A stretch of 43,409 nucleotides of DNA, taken from DATEVL01 sp035471625. Its GTDB lineage: Bacteria; Chloroflexota; Anaerolineae; Anaerolineales; E44-bin32. The notes below the pieces were generated by a model. That model was given only the letters and a program-made list of their open reading frames with translations. It ran no database searches and was not told the origin of the DNA. The DNA lies in the NCBI GenBank assembly GCA_035471625.1, contig DATIPT010000024.1:1-43409 (forward strand), read 5' to 3'. Of the stretch, positions 1-8,678 are shown in pieces. Position numbers and translations under genes: made by a program. Every line of letters begins with the position of its first letter. Within the stretch, counting starts at the first letter, position 1.

Positions 1-186
1 CGGTTGCAGGACGTCGCCGCGAACGGTTTCCACGTCGCCGGACCACGGCACGCCGTGAAGCCGGCGCGGATCCCGCACGAAGCAGCGGACACCCCGGCCG
101 GCCTCGAGCAGGCGAGCGGTCAGGCGACCGCCGACATAGCCGGTGGCGCCCGTCACCAAGACCCGGCCGTAGCCGGACGCGGTCAT
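1..186 (-). CDS. NAD(P)-binding epimerase/reductase-like protein, N-terminal fragment
   Basis: The first 62 residues of a Rossmann-fold protein run off the left edge. Residues 8-17 read RVLVTGATGY, followed by VGGRLTARLL, which is the glycine-rich dinucleotide-binding strand-turn-helix of atypical/extended SDR proteins (NmrA or complex I NDUFA9-like). The ATG at 186-184 overlaps the TGA of the upstream gene in an ATGA, so translation is probably coupled and the gene is the last one visible in the long minus-strand operon. The substrate cannot be told from this fragment. In related gene sets such proteins are often annotated as NAD(P)H-binding with a C-terminal DUF2867 or SRPBCC domain, but that part is outside the window. 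Confidence 0.8.
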   Translation of the reverse strand, partial: MTASGYGRVLVTGATGYVGGRLTARLLEAGRGVRCFVRDPRRLHGVPWSGDVETVRGDVLQP

Positions 187-512
187 GTCGTGTGCTTCCC
201 CATCCAGAAGCGACGCCAATCCCCCTTCGCACCGCGCAGCGCCAGGAAGGCATACAGACTGGCCGTGAAGAATCCCAATACCATGACGAACAGGACCCAG
301 ACGATCGCCCGGACGAGGGACTCTTCCCGATAGACGATCCATCCCGAGAACAGTGCAAATCCGACGTACAGATCGACCAGGGAGACGATCCCCCACGGCA
401 TCGAGAGCAGCTGCGCGCCCTCCGCCGCAATATCGCCCTGGGTGAAGGCGTAGACCAGCACGGCGCCCATCGCCACCACGCCCAACCCGCTCAGGACCAT
501 CGCCCAACGCAT
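183..512 (-). CDS. DUF1475-family small membrane protein
   Basis: A 109-residue hydrophobic protein with about three to four predicted membrane segments (roughly residues 5-23, 38-60 and 67-92) and a basic cytoplasmic tail (KGDWRRFWMGKH). Its length and pattern fit the DUF1475 family of uncharacterised membrane proteins; I recognise the family by overall resemblance, not by a catalytic motif. The start is supported by a strong Shine-Dalgarno sequence (GAAGGAGG) about 6 bases upstream of the ATG. It lies 37 bases after the DUF1295 gene and overlaps the next gene by 4 bp, so it belongs to the same transcript. No function is known; the neighbours suggest a role in membrane lipid or stress physiology, which is only a guess. 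Confidence 0.75.
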   Translation of the reverse strand: MRWAMVLSGLGVVAMGAVLVYAFTQGDIAAEGAQLLSMPWGIVSLVDLYVGFALFSGWIVYREESLVRAIVWVLFVMVLGFFTASLYAFLALRGAKGDWRRFWMGKHTT

Positions 513-549
513 GACAACCTCCTTCTGTGTGGTCGAATGCCTGCGCCGA

Positions 550-1341
550 TCAGCCGGCTCGGCGCGGGGGGAGCGGCACGAACGCGCTTGTCCGCTCCAT
601 GTATTCCCGGTAGCCCGGCTTGGTTTCCTTCAAGGTCTTCTCGAGCATGCCGACGCCGGATACGCGAACGAGCAGGAAGGTCATGATAACCGGGCTGAAG
701 ATCGTCCACGCGCCGATCCCGGTGGCGGCGGCGATCAAGTAGAAGCCCCACCACTGGGCGGCGTCGCCGAAGTAGTTCGGATGGCGGGTGTAGCGCCAGA
801 CGCCGCGATCCATCAGCTTGCCGCGGTTCGCCGGATCGGCCTTGAAGCGCGCCAATTGCAGGTCGCCGACGGCCTCGAAAAAGAAACCGTAGGCCCAGAC
901 GAGCACGCCCAAGCCTTCGAGGAGTCCCAAGGACGATGGCGTCGGGCTGGCAACACCGACCACGAGCGGCGCGCTGATGATCCAGAGCAGGATACCCTGG
1001 AGCAGGAAGACTTTGAAGAAGCTGAACCACCACCAGCTCGGACCGGCGTCTTCCCGCCACTTGGCATAGCGGAAATCCTCCGGTTTGCCCCAGTTGCGCC
1101 ACAGGATGTACAGCGAGAGGCGCAGGCCCCAGATCGTGACCAGCGTTGCCAGGAGCAGGCGGCGCGGCCCGAATCCGTCCGGGACAAGAGCGTAGGTGAT
1201 CCAGGTGACGATGACGAAGCCGGTGCCCCAGAATATGTCGACGATGCTCGAGTTGCGCAGCGCCAGGCTGAGCAGCCACAGCAGGACCATCAGGCCGAGC
1301 ACGACGCCGCCCGCCGCAAGCCAGAGATTCACAACCTCCAT
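550..1341 (-). CDS. DUF1295 / steroid 5-alpha-reductase-like membrane protein
   Basis: A 263-residue polytopic membrane protein of the DUF1295 family, related to steroid 5-alpha reductases and isoprenylcysteine carboxyl methyltransferases. The C-terminal half carries the family signature: GVWRYTRHPNYFGD at about residues 185-198, then a WWGFYL membrane helix and the closing KPGYREYMERTSAFVP segment. The RHPNYFG motif is typically the NADPH or SAM cofactor region. The start is placed at the ATG at 1341 because GAAGGAGG lies just upstream; the frame stays open further upstream, but that stretch runs into the preceding gene. In a carotenoid operon a reductase or methyltransferase acting on an isoprenoid or lipid is plausible, but the substrate is unknown. 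Confidence 0.85.
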   Translation of the reverse strand: MEVVNLWLAAGGVVLGLMVLLWLLSLALRNSSIVDIFWGTGFVIVTWITYALVPDGFGPRRLLLATLVTIWGLRLSLYILWRNWGKPEDFRYAKWREDAGPSWWWFSFFKVFLLQGILLWIISAPLVVGVASPTPSSLGLLEGLGVLVWAYGFFFEAVGDLQLARFKADPANRGKLMDRGVWRYTRHPNYFGDAAQWWGFYLIAAATGIGAWTIFSPVIMTFLLVRVSGVGMLEKTLKETKPGYREYMERTSAFVPLPPRRAG

Positions 1342-1364
1342 CTCGCCCTCCTTCGCCGGGGGTC

Positions 1365-1706
1365 CTACAGGACGAGAATCACGCCCAGTACGATCTCGGT
1401 GACCAGGCTGATCACGTTCGACTGCACGACGGAGCGATCGATGACCATCGAGACGGCTCGCACGACGGCGATCGCCAGATACCCGATGCCGAGCATCAGA
1501 TAGGCGGCCTCGCCGAGCCACAAGGGGGTCAGGCCCAGAGCGATGAAGAGGCCTCCAAGGACGGCCCGCAGCTCGCTGATCCCCCGCCCGCCGATCGGCT
1601 CAAGGCCGGTGAAGCCGACGGTCTTGCGCGGGGCAAACAGGACGAAGACGCCGGTGGCGGCGGTCGCCAGCGCGGCTACGATCTTGAGAATTTCGAGGAC
1701 TGACAT
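1365..1706 (-). CDS. DUF4345-like small membrane protein
   Basis: A 113-residue protein with about four membrane segments. The segment GRGISELRAVLGGLFIALG at about residues 41-59 resembles the conserved centre of DUF4345 proteins (a glycine-rich EhRxxyGG-type turn between helices 1 and 2). The ATG has a good ribosome site (AAAGGAG, 7 bases upstream). It sits 27 bases after DUF3159 and 23 bases before DUF1295, inside the tail of small membrane proteins that ends the carotenoid operon. No biochemical role is known for the family. Confidence 0.7.
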   Translation of the reverse strand: MSVLEILKIVAALATAATGVFVLFAPRKTVGFTGLEPIGGRGISELRAVLGGLFIALGLTPLWLGEAAYLMLGIGYLAIAVVRAVSMVIDRSVVQSNVISLVTEIVLGVILVL

Positions 1707-1733
1707 GGAACGGCTCCTTTTGTGTGGGCGGGA

Positions 1734-2444
1734 TCAGAAACCACGCCCCTGACCCGTCCAGGGGGGCGGCGATCCCGCTTCGAACTCGGCGATGCTCGGG
1801 CCGGCCAGGCGGGCGAGCCGCCACGTGCCGTAGAGATAGGTGGCGATCAGCAGCACCACCGTCGCCGGCCATCCGTTCAGCAGGCTCGCTGCGGCCAGCC
1901 AGGCGACCTGCTGTTGTTGGATCAAGGTCCATTGGACCAACGCCTGCAAGCCAAAGAACGCGCCCCACGCCAGGGTCACTTCCTGGTAGGCCGGCAGAAC
2001 ACGCGGATGCCAGTACCAGGCGCGCGGCCACCGCCGGACGACGTGACTGGTCCACGCCACCAGGGGCCGGCGAACGGCGACGGTGATCAAACACACCGCT
2101 GCCAGGACGGCATGGGTCACCAGGTCTGGCAGGAAGAACACCTCGGAGCGTTGGAGCCATCGGGCCGCCAGGAATGCCAGCGCCGATCCGCCCAGCCCGA
2201 GCAGCGCATAGGTCACCGGCTGGCGCCGCAGGGCGCGGACGACGACGAACAGACCGGCAGCGACAAGCGCCGCGGTCATGGCCGCCTCGGTGCTCCCCAG
2301 GGCGCCGACGGCCAGGAAGACGATTGGAGGCAGGATCGCGTCCAAGAGTTGAGCCCGGCCGAGCACCACCGAGCGGAACTCGTCTAGAACCTCGCGGGAC
2401 TTGCTTTCGTTGTTGGTCATCCGGGATGGCTGTGACCCCATCAC
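1734..2444 (-). CDS. DUF3159-family membrane protein
   Basis: A 236-residue protein with about six membrane segments and a short polar N-terminus. Features of DUF3159 proteins are visible: LLDAILPPIVFLAVGAL as the first helix, VVRALRRQPVTYALLGLGG as a basic loop plus glycine-rich helix, and a late AYQEVTLAWGAFFGLQALVQW region. The ATG lies in an ATGA overlap with the stop of the lycopene cyclase gene, so it is co-translated with a carotenoid enzyme. DUF3159 has no established function. A transport or membrane-packing role linked to carotenoids is only suggested by position. Confidence 0.8.
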   Translation of the reverse strand: MMGSQPSRMTNNESKSREVLDEFRSVVLGRAQLLDAILPPIVFLAVGALGSTEAAMTAALVAAGLFVVVRALRRQPVTYALLGLGGSALAFLAARWLQRSEVFFLPDLVTHAVLAAVCLITVAVRRPLVAWTSHVVRRWPRAWYWHPRVLPAYQEVTLAWGAFFGLQALVQWTLIQQQQVAWLAAASLLNGWPATVVLLIATYLYGTWRLARLAGPSIAEFEAGSPPPWTGQGRGF

Positions 2445-3241
2445 TTCGCGGCCCTGGCTCCGGCGACGGCGCCTCGGACCCGTGCGACCCCGCTGCGAAA
2501 TCGCTCCATGCTCGCTGTGGAGAGCAGAAGGGTCACGCTGAAGACAATCAAGACGTTGGTCAGCAGGAAGAACAGGATCTCCTCAACCGGTAGCGGTCCC
2601 AGCCGCACGCCGAAGATCAGGGCGGGGTTAAAGTCCCAGGTGCCCGCGGAAACGGCGAAGATGTCGGCCAGTGAGTAGTATAGCGTTGCCGCGACGATCG
2701 TCGAAAGTGCGATGCGGCGCTCTTGCCAGAGCAAATCGGCGCCGAAGATCACCTGGATCAGGATCGGGGGGAGGGCCCAGGCGAGCAAGAGGACGGAGTA
2801 CCGCCATGGGCCCCAGGGCCCTGCCAGGGCGGCGCACGCAATGACCCAAAGCATCAGAAGGGGAAGCGCGGCCCAGAGACGCAGGCGCGCCGGCGGCCCC
2901 GACTCGGCGCGCCGGCTGCGTCCGGCCACCCAGATCAAGCCAAGACTTGTCAGCACCGTCTGCAGCACAAAGAACAGGTACTCCTCCAAGGGGACATATC
3001 CCAGGATCACGCCAGACACCTGCGACCGGGGATACCCCCACACGCCGCTGGCGACCAAGTAGTTGTCCCACGGCGTCGTGTAAATGACGGCCACCAGCGC
3101 GGTGATGGCGATCGCCGCGATCGGTCGCAGGGCCGTGAGGCGAGGGGGCAAGCCAGAGCCCTTCCGGCGCGCCGCGAAGTAGATCAAGGCGGCCGAGATC
3201 GGGACGACCAGGAAGAGTCCCAGGAAGGCGAAGTAGGTCAT
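2441..3241 (-). CDS. crtYcd: Lycopene cyclase, fused CrtYc-CrtYd type
   Basis: A 266-residue integral membrane protein made of two related halves, each of about three to four helices, which is the architecture of the actinobacterial/archaeal/fungal CrtYc-CrtYd lycopene cyclases. Half 1 has the signature TPWDNYLVASGVWGY (about 56-70) followed by VPLEEYLFFVLQT (about 83-95). Half 2 has AGTWDFNPALIFGVRLG followed by LPVEEILFFLLTN. The PxE(E)xxFF motifs are the conserved family feature and carry the acidic residues thought to protonate the polyene end. It cyclises one or both psi ends of lycopene. The ATG overlaps the P450 stop (ATGA) and the stop overlaps the DUF3159 start. Whether it makes beta, gamma or epsilon rings cannot be read from sequence. 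Confidence 0.93.
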   Translation of the reverse strand: MTYFAFLGLFLVVPISAALIYFAARRKGSGLPPRLTALRPIAAIAITALVAVIYTTPWDNYLVASGVWGYPRSQVSGVILGYVPLEEYLFFVLQTVLTSLGLIWVAGRSRRAESGPPARLRLWAALPLLMLWVIACAALAGPWGPWRYSVLLLAWALPPILIQVIFGADLLWQERRIALSTIVAATLYYSLADIFAVSAGTWDFNPALIFGVRLGPLPVEEILFFLLTNVLIVFSVTLLLSTASMERFRSGVARVRGAVAGARAAK

Positions 3242-4557
3242 CTTCGCTCCCGTCCGGTGACGGTCATAAACACGCCTGGCCGAGGTTCGAGCGTGGCGCC
3301 CATGTGAGCATGAACCGGGCGATCCAGCAGGTTCATCGTCCAGTGGCGCAGCAGGTAGGCCAGGACCGCTTTGGCCTCGACAAGCCCGAAGTAGGCCCCG
3401 ATGCAGTTGCGCGGTCCGCCGCCGAACGGCACGTAGACGTACGCCGAAGGCGCCGGGTGGCCGGCAAACCGATCGGGGTCGAAACGATCGGGGTCGGGCC
3501 AGTGCTGCGGATCGCGGTGGGTGAGATAGATCGAATACAGAAGCCGCCGTCCCTTGTGCAGACTCTCACCCTCGACGGCCCGGTCGACTCGGCGGTTGCC
3601 GAGGTGGATGGGGGGATATAGCCGAAGGCTCTCGTGAACGACGTTCTCGAGGAAGTGCAGCTGATCCAGGTGCTCGGGGCCTGGAGGTTCGGCCTTGAGG
3701 ACCGCGTCGACTTCGCGGCGGGTCCTCTCGAGCGTCTCGGGGTGCTGGCCGAGGAGGTACAGCGTCCAGGCGAGGAGCGCCGTCGTCGTGTCGTGGCCGG
3801 CGATCAGCATCGTCAGCATCTGGTCGCGGATCAGGTCGTTGGTCATCGAGGGATCGCGCACCAGGCGGCCAAGCATCGTGTCGCCGTCGGGCGCGATTCG
3901 GCGCTGGCGGATGAGGCCGTAGAGATAGTCGTCGACGACGCGGCGGGATCGGCCGTAACCCCAGCGGGGCGCGGACGGCCAGACGATCCAGGGGCCTGGC
4001 GAGATGTAGGCCAGCAGCCGGAGGATGTGCGGCCACAGACGGTCGAGGTCCGGGGCCAGGTCGAAGCCGAAGAGGGTCTCGACCAGGATCAGCAGGGTCA
4101 CCCGGCGCATTTCGACGAGCATGTCGACACGTCCGCCGTCGGGCCAGGTTGCGGCGACGCGCTCGGCCGAGTGCCACATCGCCGCCACGTGCGTGCGGAC
4201 GGCGGCCCGATGGAGCGGGGGGTTCAGGGCCTGACGCAATCGGTCGTGGGCCTCCCCGTCTTCCACCAGGACGCCGTGACGCAGCAAGCGGACGACCGGG
4301 TCGCGCTCCATCCGCCATTTCAGCCGGTCACGGGCGGTCACCAGGATGTACCGGTTGGCCTCCGGTCCGGAGACCATGACCGGATCGAAGCCAGGCAGCG
4401 GGATGCGGAACACCGGCCCCAGCGCATCGCGCAGGGCGCGCAGCGATGCCAGGATCCCGTCCTGCCGCCAGGCGCGCAGCGCGGCGCGGCCCGCCTCCGA
4501 ATCGGGGACCGCCGCGGAGGCCAACGGGGAGTCGCGTTCGGGATCGACCGCGCTCAC
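3238..4557 (-). CDS. Cytochrome P450, probable carotenoid hydroxylase
   Basis: A 439-residue soluble P450. The I-helix oxygen-activation motif AGHDTT is at 253-258, the K-helix ExxR is E309-S-L-R312, and the heme loop FGGGPRNCIGAYFG has the thiolate ligand at Cys385. All key residues are present. I place the start at a GTG (4557) that forms a GTGA overlap with the stop of the glycosyltransferase gene; the frame stays open further upstream but that stretch lies inside the glycosyltransferase gene. Position directly before lycopene cyclase suggests ring hydroxylation of a carotene, as for Thermus CYP175A1 (known family precedent). That substrate is inference. No ferredoxin or ferredoxin reductase gene is nearby. 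Confidence 0.92.
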   Translation of the reverse strand: MSAVDPERDSPLASAAVPDSEAGRAALRAWRQDGILASLRALRDALGPVFRIPLPGFDPVMVSGPEANRYILVTARDRLKWRMERDPVVRLLRHGVLVEDGEAHDRLRQALNPPLHRAAVRTHVAAMWHSAERVAATWPDGGRVDMLVEMRRVTLLILVETLFGFDLAPDLDRLWPHILRLLAYISPGPWIVWPSAPRWGYGRSRRVVDDYLYGLIRQRRIAPDGDTMLGRLVRDPSMTNDLIRDQMLTMLIAGHDTTTALLAWTLYLLGQHPETLERTRREVDAVLKAEPPGPEHLDQLHFLENVVHESLRLYPPIHLGNRRVDRAVEGESLHKGRRLLYSIYLTHRDPQHWPDPDRFDPDRFAGHPAPSAYVYVPFGGGPRNCIGAYFGLVEAKAVLAYLLRHWTMNLLDRPVHAHMGATLEPRPGVFMTVTGRERR

Positions 4558-5705
4558 GTCGCCGGATCCAGGAGCGGACGCCCCTTCCAGGTGGCCCGCC
4601 GGCGAAGGTGGAAGATCAGGGAACGGTACGCGGCGAGCGAGGCGATCGCCACGATCCATGGATGCATCAGCGGCACCGAGAGGGGGAGCCCGGCCTTGCG
4701 GGCGGCCACGGCCCATAGGAGGAAAGAGGCCAGAATCGCCACCACGGCCGCCGCGAATCGGATCGGATGCGGAAGACCGTTCACGCCTTCGACCAGGGCC
4801 ACCAGCCAGGGCGTCACGAAGACGATCGGAAGCCAGGTCCACACGAAGAGGTAGGGAAACACCCGCGATCCGAAGACGGCGAAGAGATTCTTGGCGAACC
4901 CGTCGAGGGCTTCATGCAGGCCGGTGTACATGCGGCAGTCGATCTCGGAGGTGGCGTCACACAGGCGCCAGCGCTCACCGGTCGCCTGCGCCCTGCGGGC
5001 CAGAGCGATGTCTTCGGTGATCTCGCCGCGCACGCCGGCATGCCCGCCGAGGCGCGCGTAGGAAGCGGCCGGAAAAAGCAAGACCTGGCCCACGGCCGTC
5101 GCCAAGAACGGCAGCCGCACGCGGGTGGCGAGGGCGAACGGGAAGAACGAAAGCACGCTCCAGGGAAGCACCGGGACCAGGAGCCGCTCGCCCCAGGTGA
5201 GCATCCGCTGGCGCGGCAGGGCGGAGAGCAGATCCGCATCCTCGACCAGCAGGGTGGCGACGACGCGGCGCAGGCTCGTCGGCCGGTGGAGAGTATCGGC
5301 GTCGGTGAAGAGCAAGATCTCCCCGCCGGCGGCCTCGGCCAGTTGATGGCAGGCCCACGCCTTGCCTCGCCAACCTGCGGGGAGCGGCTCCCCGGCCAGG
5401 ACCCGGAGCCGGGGAGCCTCGGCCGCCAATCGCTGTAGGACGGCGAGCGTTTCGTCCTCCGACTCATCATCGAGCGCGAGGACTTCGAATGCCGGGTAGT
5501 CCAACGCGAGCAGGGATCGAACGCAGGCCTCGACCCGCAGGGCCTCATTGCGGGCGGGCACCAGGATCGAGACGAACGGCCACCGCCCGATGCGTGAGCC
5601 GTCTCGCAGAGGCGATATGGTCCGCAGATTGCTGGCGGTGATCAGAAGCACGACGGCGAGAAACAACACGATGCCGAGGTAGAACGAGGTCAGGGGATCG
5701 ATCAC
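4554..5705 (-). CDS. GT2-family glycosyltransferase, membrane-anchored
   Basis: A 383-residue glycosyltransferase. It has one N-terminal membrane helix (about 8-27), a GT-A domain beginning VSILVPARNE (about 45-54) with DDES at 79-82 and the metal-binding TDAD at 134-137, a later EDIALARRAQ motif likely holding the catalytic base, and three C-terminal helices. The layout resembles CrtQ-like and hopanoid HpnI-like enzymes. The GTG start at 5705 lies in a GTGA overlap with the plsY-like stop. Placed between an acyltransferase and a P450 in a carotenoid operon, it may glycosylate a hydroxylated carotenoid, but a glycolipid acceptor is equally possible. Confidence 0.88.
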   Translation of the reverse strand: MIDPLTSFYLGIVLFLAVVLLITASNLRTISPLRDGSRIGRWPFVSILVPARNEALRVEACVRSLLALDYPAFEVLALDDESEDETLAVLQRLAAEAPRLRVLAGEPLPAGWRGKAWACHQLAEAAGGEILLFTDADTLHRPTSLRRVVATLLVEDADLLSALPRQRMLTWGERLLVPVLPWSVLSFFPFALATRVRLPFLATAVGQVLLFPAASYARLGGHAGVRGEITEDIALARRAQATGERWRLCDATSEIDCRMYTGLHEALDGFAKNLFAVFGSRVFPYLFVWTWLPIVFVTPWLVALVEGVNGLPHPIRFAAAVVAILASFLLWAVAARKAGLPLSVPLMHPWIVAIASLAAYRSLIFHLRRRATWKGRPLLDPAT

Positions 5706-6301
5706 GAAGGCGGGACCTCGGCCGTTCGGCGGGGACGCCAGCGGGGTCGCTGGCGAAGATCGCGTCGATGGCGCTCCAGCAGGACCGGGACGGAGCCGAG
5801 CCACACCGCCAGCAGCACCGGGTCGCTCCCGCTGGAGACAAGATAGGCCAGCATGCACACCAGGGCGAAGGTGACGGCCCACCCTTCGGGCGTGACCGTC
5901 AGGTAGAAGATCAATGCCGAGAGGCCGGCGACCAGCGGCATGGCGAAGAGAGTCAGACCGGTCCACACGCCGAGGGTGACCGCCAACGCCTTGCCGCCAC
6001 GGAATCTCAGGAATGGGGAGTAGGCATGCCCGAGGATCGGGGCCAATCCGGCCAGAGCCAGGGGCCAGCCGTGCAACCCGCCGACGAACTGGGCCAGGCC
6101 GACGGGAAGGGCGCCCTTGAGGAAATCGAGAAAGAAGGCCAGCAGGCCGAGGGGCCATCCGGCGGCGCGCCACAAGTTGGCGGCGCCGGGATTGCCGTCC
6201 CCGTAGGTGCGAATGTCGACGCCGACGAAGACCCTCCCGAGGACGAGCGCGAAGGGGATCGAGCCGACGAGAAAGCAGGTCAGGATCCAGGCGGCGCTCA
6301 T
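5702..6301 (-). CDS. plsY: PlsY-type glycerol-3-phosphate acyltransferase
   Basis: A 199-residue membrane protein matching PlsY (acyl-phosphate:glycerol-3-phosphate acyltransferase) in length and motifs. The segment GSIPFALVLGRV is followed by GDGNPGAANLWRAAGW (motif 1) and FLDFLKGALPV, then GHAYSPFLRFRGGKALA (motif 2), which binds phosphate. Canonical PlsY reads RGGKG(V/A)AT; here the glycine after K is replaced by alanine-leucine, a small deviation. The ATG at 6301 is 16 bases from the photolyase stop. It may supply lysophosphatidate for phospholipids. Being paired with a GT2 gene in a carotenoid cluster also raises the possibility that it, or a product of it, acylates a glycosylated carotenoid. 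That second idea is inference. Confidence 0.9.
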   Translation of the reverse strand: MSAAWILTCFLVGSIPFALVLGRVFVGVDIRTYGDGNPGAANLWRAAGWPLGLLAFFLDFLKGALPVGLAQFVGGLHGWPLALAGLAPILGHAYSPFLRFRGGKALAVTLGVWTGLTLFAMPLVAGLSALIFYLTVTPEGWAVTFALVCMLAYLVSSGSDPVLLAVWLGSVPVLLERHRRDLRQRPRWRPRRTAEVPPS

Positions 6302-6317
6302 CGCAGGGTCGTCTCCG

Positions 6318-7724
6318 TCACCCAGCGGCGTCCTGGGCGGCGCGGTAGGCGGCCAGGACGACTTCGCGTTGATGCCTGTGGTCGACGATCGGCGCCGGAT
6401 AGTCGCGGCCGATGCGGCAACCGGCGGCGTCTTGAACCTCGGGCGGCATCCGCCAGGGCTCGTGGATGTGCTCCCCGGGGACATCCTGCAGTTCGGCGAT
6501 CCAGCGCCGCACATAGGCCCCCTGCGGATCGAACTTCTCCGCCTGGCGGGTCGGGTTGAAGATGCGGAAGTAGGGAGCGGCGTCGGTCCCGACGCCAGCC
6601 GTCCACTGCCAACCCCCGTTGTTGGCCGCCGGGTCGCCGTCGACCAGATTCTGCATGAACCATCGCTCGCCCCACCGCCAGTCGATGAGCAGATCCTTGG
6701 TGAGGAAGGAGGCGACGATCATCCGGGCGCGATTGGGCATCCATCCGGTCTGGGCCAGCTGGCGCATCGCGGCGTCGACGATCGGGTATCCGGTCTGCCC
6801 GGAGGTCCAGGCCTCGAACGCCGCAGGATCATTGTGCCATCGAATGCGGCGCAGCGAGGGACGAAAGGCCTGGTCCAGCACGTTGGGGAAGTGATACAGG
6901 ATGGCGATGTAGAACTCGCGCCACACCAGCTCGTCGATCCAGGCCTGCAGGCTCGTGCGCGCCCCGGGCGTGTCGGCCGCCTCCAGGGCTTCGGAAGCGT
7001 GGACGAAGGCGGTCCGCGCCGAGAGCATACCGAAGCGGAAGAAGGGGGAAAGCGTCGATGTCCCGTCCCCATCGAGGCGGTTGCGCCCTTCGTCGTAGTT
7101 GGAGGCCGGGCCTTCGAGGAATCGCTCCAATCGCCGGACCGCCTCGGCCTCTCCCGGTGGGAACTCGCCGGGCGGGGAGACCGCTTCGAGCGGCTGGCTG
7201 GGGATGGCCGGAAGCTCCGGCAGGGACGACGGCGTCGCCAGCAAGCCACGTCGGGTCGGCGGCGGGAGAGAGGCCCACAGTCGTCGGAAGGCGCCGAAGA
7301 CCGTGTAGGGGGATCCGTCCGGACGGACGACAAGCTCCGGGGGCTGGATGGTGACTCCGTGGACCCACTGCAGGGGAAGGGCGGTGGCGACCTCAGCGTC
7401 CCGCCGCCGGGCGAACGGCGAATGATCGACCTCGGCGACGATGACCTCAGCCCCGACCTCTCGGGTCAGTCGGCTGAGTTCGGTCCGGGGATCGCCCCGG
7501 CGCAGGATCAGCCGCCCGCCGATGGACCGCAGCGACTCATCGAGGGCGGCCAAGCCTCCGGCAAGGAAGCGGTTGCGCGTGGGGGAGGCCATCCGGCCCT
7601 GGAGCAAGCGATCGTCGAGGATAAAGGCCGGGATAACGGTCCGACCGCCTTCGAGCGCGGCGGTGAGCGCCGGGCTATCGCCCAGGCGAAGGTCCCGTCG
7701 GATCCACCAGATCGAGGTCGCCAT
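6318..7724 (-). CDS. phr: Deoxyribodipyrimidine photolyase (class I CPD)
   Basis: A 468-residue flavoprotein of the cryptochrome/photolyase family, full length. The N-terminal alpha/beta antenna domain starts IWWIRRDLRLGDSPAL. The FAD domain includes DELVWREFYIAILYHFP, TGYPIVDAAMRQL, GWMPNRARMIVASFL and NGGWQWTAGVGTDAAPYFRIFNP (split here: the NNGGWQW and DAAPYFRIFNP parts are diagnostic of class I CPD photolyase). It repairs cyclobutane pyrimidine dimers with blue light. The ATG is only 3 bases after the crtB stop, so it is co-transcribed with carotenoid synthesis. The pairing of crtB and phr is well known in light-induced operons of other bacteria, including CarH/LitR-controlled ones. Confidence 0.95.
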   Translation of the reverse strand: MATSIWWIRRDLRLGDSPALTAALEGGRTVIPAFILDDRLLQGRMASPTRNRFLAGGLAALDESLRSIGGRLILRRGDPRTELSRLTREVGAEVIVAEVDHSPFARRRDAEVATALPLQWVHGVTIQPPELVVRPDGSPYTVFGAFRRLWASLPPPTRRGLLATPSSLPELPAIPSQPLEAVSPPGEFPPGEAEAVRRLERFLEGPASNYDEGRNRLDGDGTSTLSPFFRFGMLSARTAFVHASEALEAADTPGARTSLQAWIDELVWREFYIAILYHFPNVLDQAFRPSLRRIRWHNDPAAFEAWTSGQTGYPIVDAAMRQLAQTGWMPNRARMIVASFLTKDLLIDWRWGERWFMQNLVDGDPAANNGGWQWTAGVGTDAAPYFRIFNPTRQAEKFDPQGAYVRRWIAELQDVPGEHIHEPWRMPPEVQDAAGCRIGRDYPAPIVDHRHQREVVLAAYRAAQDAAG

Positions 7725-7727
7725 GGG

Positions 7728-8678
7728 TCACGCCGCCGACGCATCGCGCCGGTGCCCTCTGGTCTTGGAGGTTTCCAGGGATAGCTCAGGGGCCTCCAGC
7801 TGGGCGAGGGTCCCGAGCACATCGGGCAGGAGGAACACCTTGCGCAAACCCGAGGCGTGGGCGCGTCGTCGATGGACGTCGTAGTCGATCCGTTCGATCT
7901 GGCGCAGGATATCTCGGTACAGCAATGCCGCCGCGCCGACGGCGACACGGGCCGAGGGCGCCAACAGGACGATGCCGGGGAGGGCCTCTTGGTAGAGGAG
8001 CCGGGTGCGGGCGATCTCGTATTGCAGCAGCCGGCGGAAGCGCTGGTCGGAAACGCCGGCCACGATATCGTCGCGAGTCAGCCCGAATCGCCGGAGATCG
8101 TCCTCGGGAAGATAGACCCGGCCCCGCCCGGCGTCCTCGCCGATATCGCGCAGGATGTTCGTCAGCTGCAGGGCGACGCCCAGCTGGATGGCGAACGGGG
8201 CGGCGTCCTTGAAGCGGACCCCGTCCGCCAGACCGAGTACCGGGATCGCCATCAACCCGACGGTGGAGGCTACCAGGTAGCAGTAGTGTTCGAGCTCGGC
8301 CCAGTGGCGATAGCGCCTGGTCGTCAGGTCGAGGGCGACACCGCTGATCAGCTCTTGTTCGTATCGGCGGTCGATCCCGAACTGATCACGAGTTTCGCTC
8401 CAGGCGCGCAGGATCGGCGAGGCCTGCGACGCAGCCGGCAGGTCGACTTGGGCGCGCCAGGCTTCGACATCTTCGAGGAGAGCGTGTCCGGAGTCGACCA
8501 GATCGTCGGTGGCCCGGCAGAAGGCGTACAGGGCGCGAATCGCGTTGCGTTGGCGACGCGGCAGGAACGCTGTCGCCAGGGTGAACGTCTTGGAGTGCTG
8601 GCGAATTGAGCTTTCGACCTCCGCCGGCACAGGCGGCAAAGGGGCGGTCGCAGCGGGACGGCGGAGGCGTGCGATCAT
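7728..8678 (-). CDS. crtB: Phytoene synthase
   Basis: A 316-residue squalene/phytoene synthase. The first Asp-rich motif is DDLVD at 58-62 in the context YAFCRATDDLVD, and the second is DIGED at 178-182 in QLTNILRDIGEDAGRGRVYLP (two adjacent pieces). Both bind Mg-diphosphate. It condenses two geranylgeranyl diphosphates to phytoene, the committed step of C40 carotenoids. The ATG at 8678 overlaps the crtI stop in an ATGA; upstream in-frame sequence lies inside crtI. No geranylgeranyl diphosphate synthase gene is in the window, so the precursor must come from elsewhere. Confidence 0.95.
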   Translation of the reverse strand: MIARLRRPAATAPLPPVPAEVESSIRQHSKTFTLATAFLPRRQRNAIRALYAFCRATDDLVDSGHALLEDVEAWRAQVDLPAASQASPILRAWSETRDQFGIDRRYEQELISGVALDLTTRRYRHWAELEHYCYLVASTVGLMAIPVLGLADGVRFKDAAPFAIQLGVALQLTNILRDIGEDAGRGRVYLPEDDLRRFGLTRDDIVAGVSDQRFRRLLQYEIARTRLLYQEALPGIVLLAPSARVAVGAAALLYRDILRQIERIDYDVHRRRAHASGLRKVFLLPDVLGTLAQLEAPELSLETSKTRGHRRDASAA

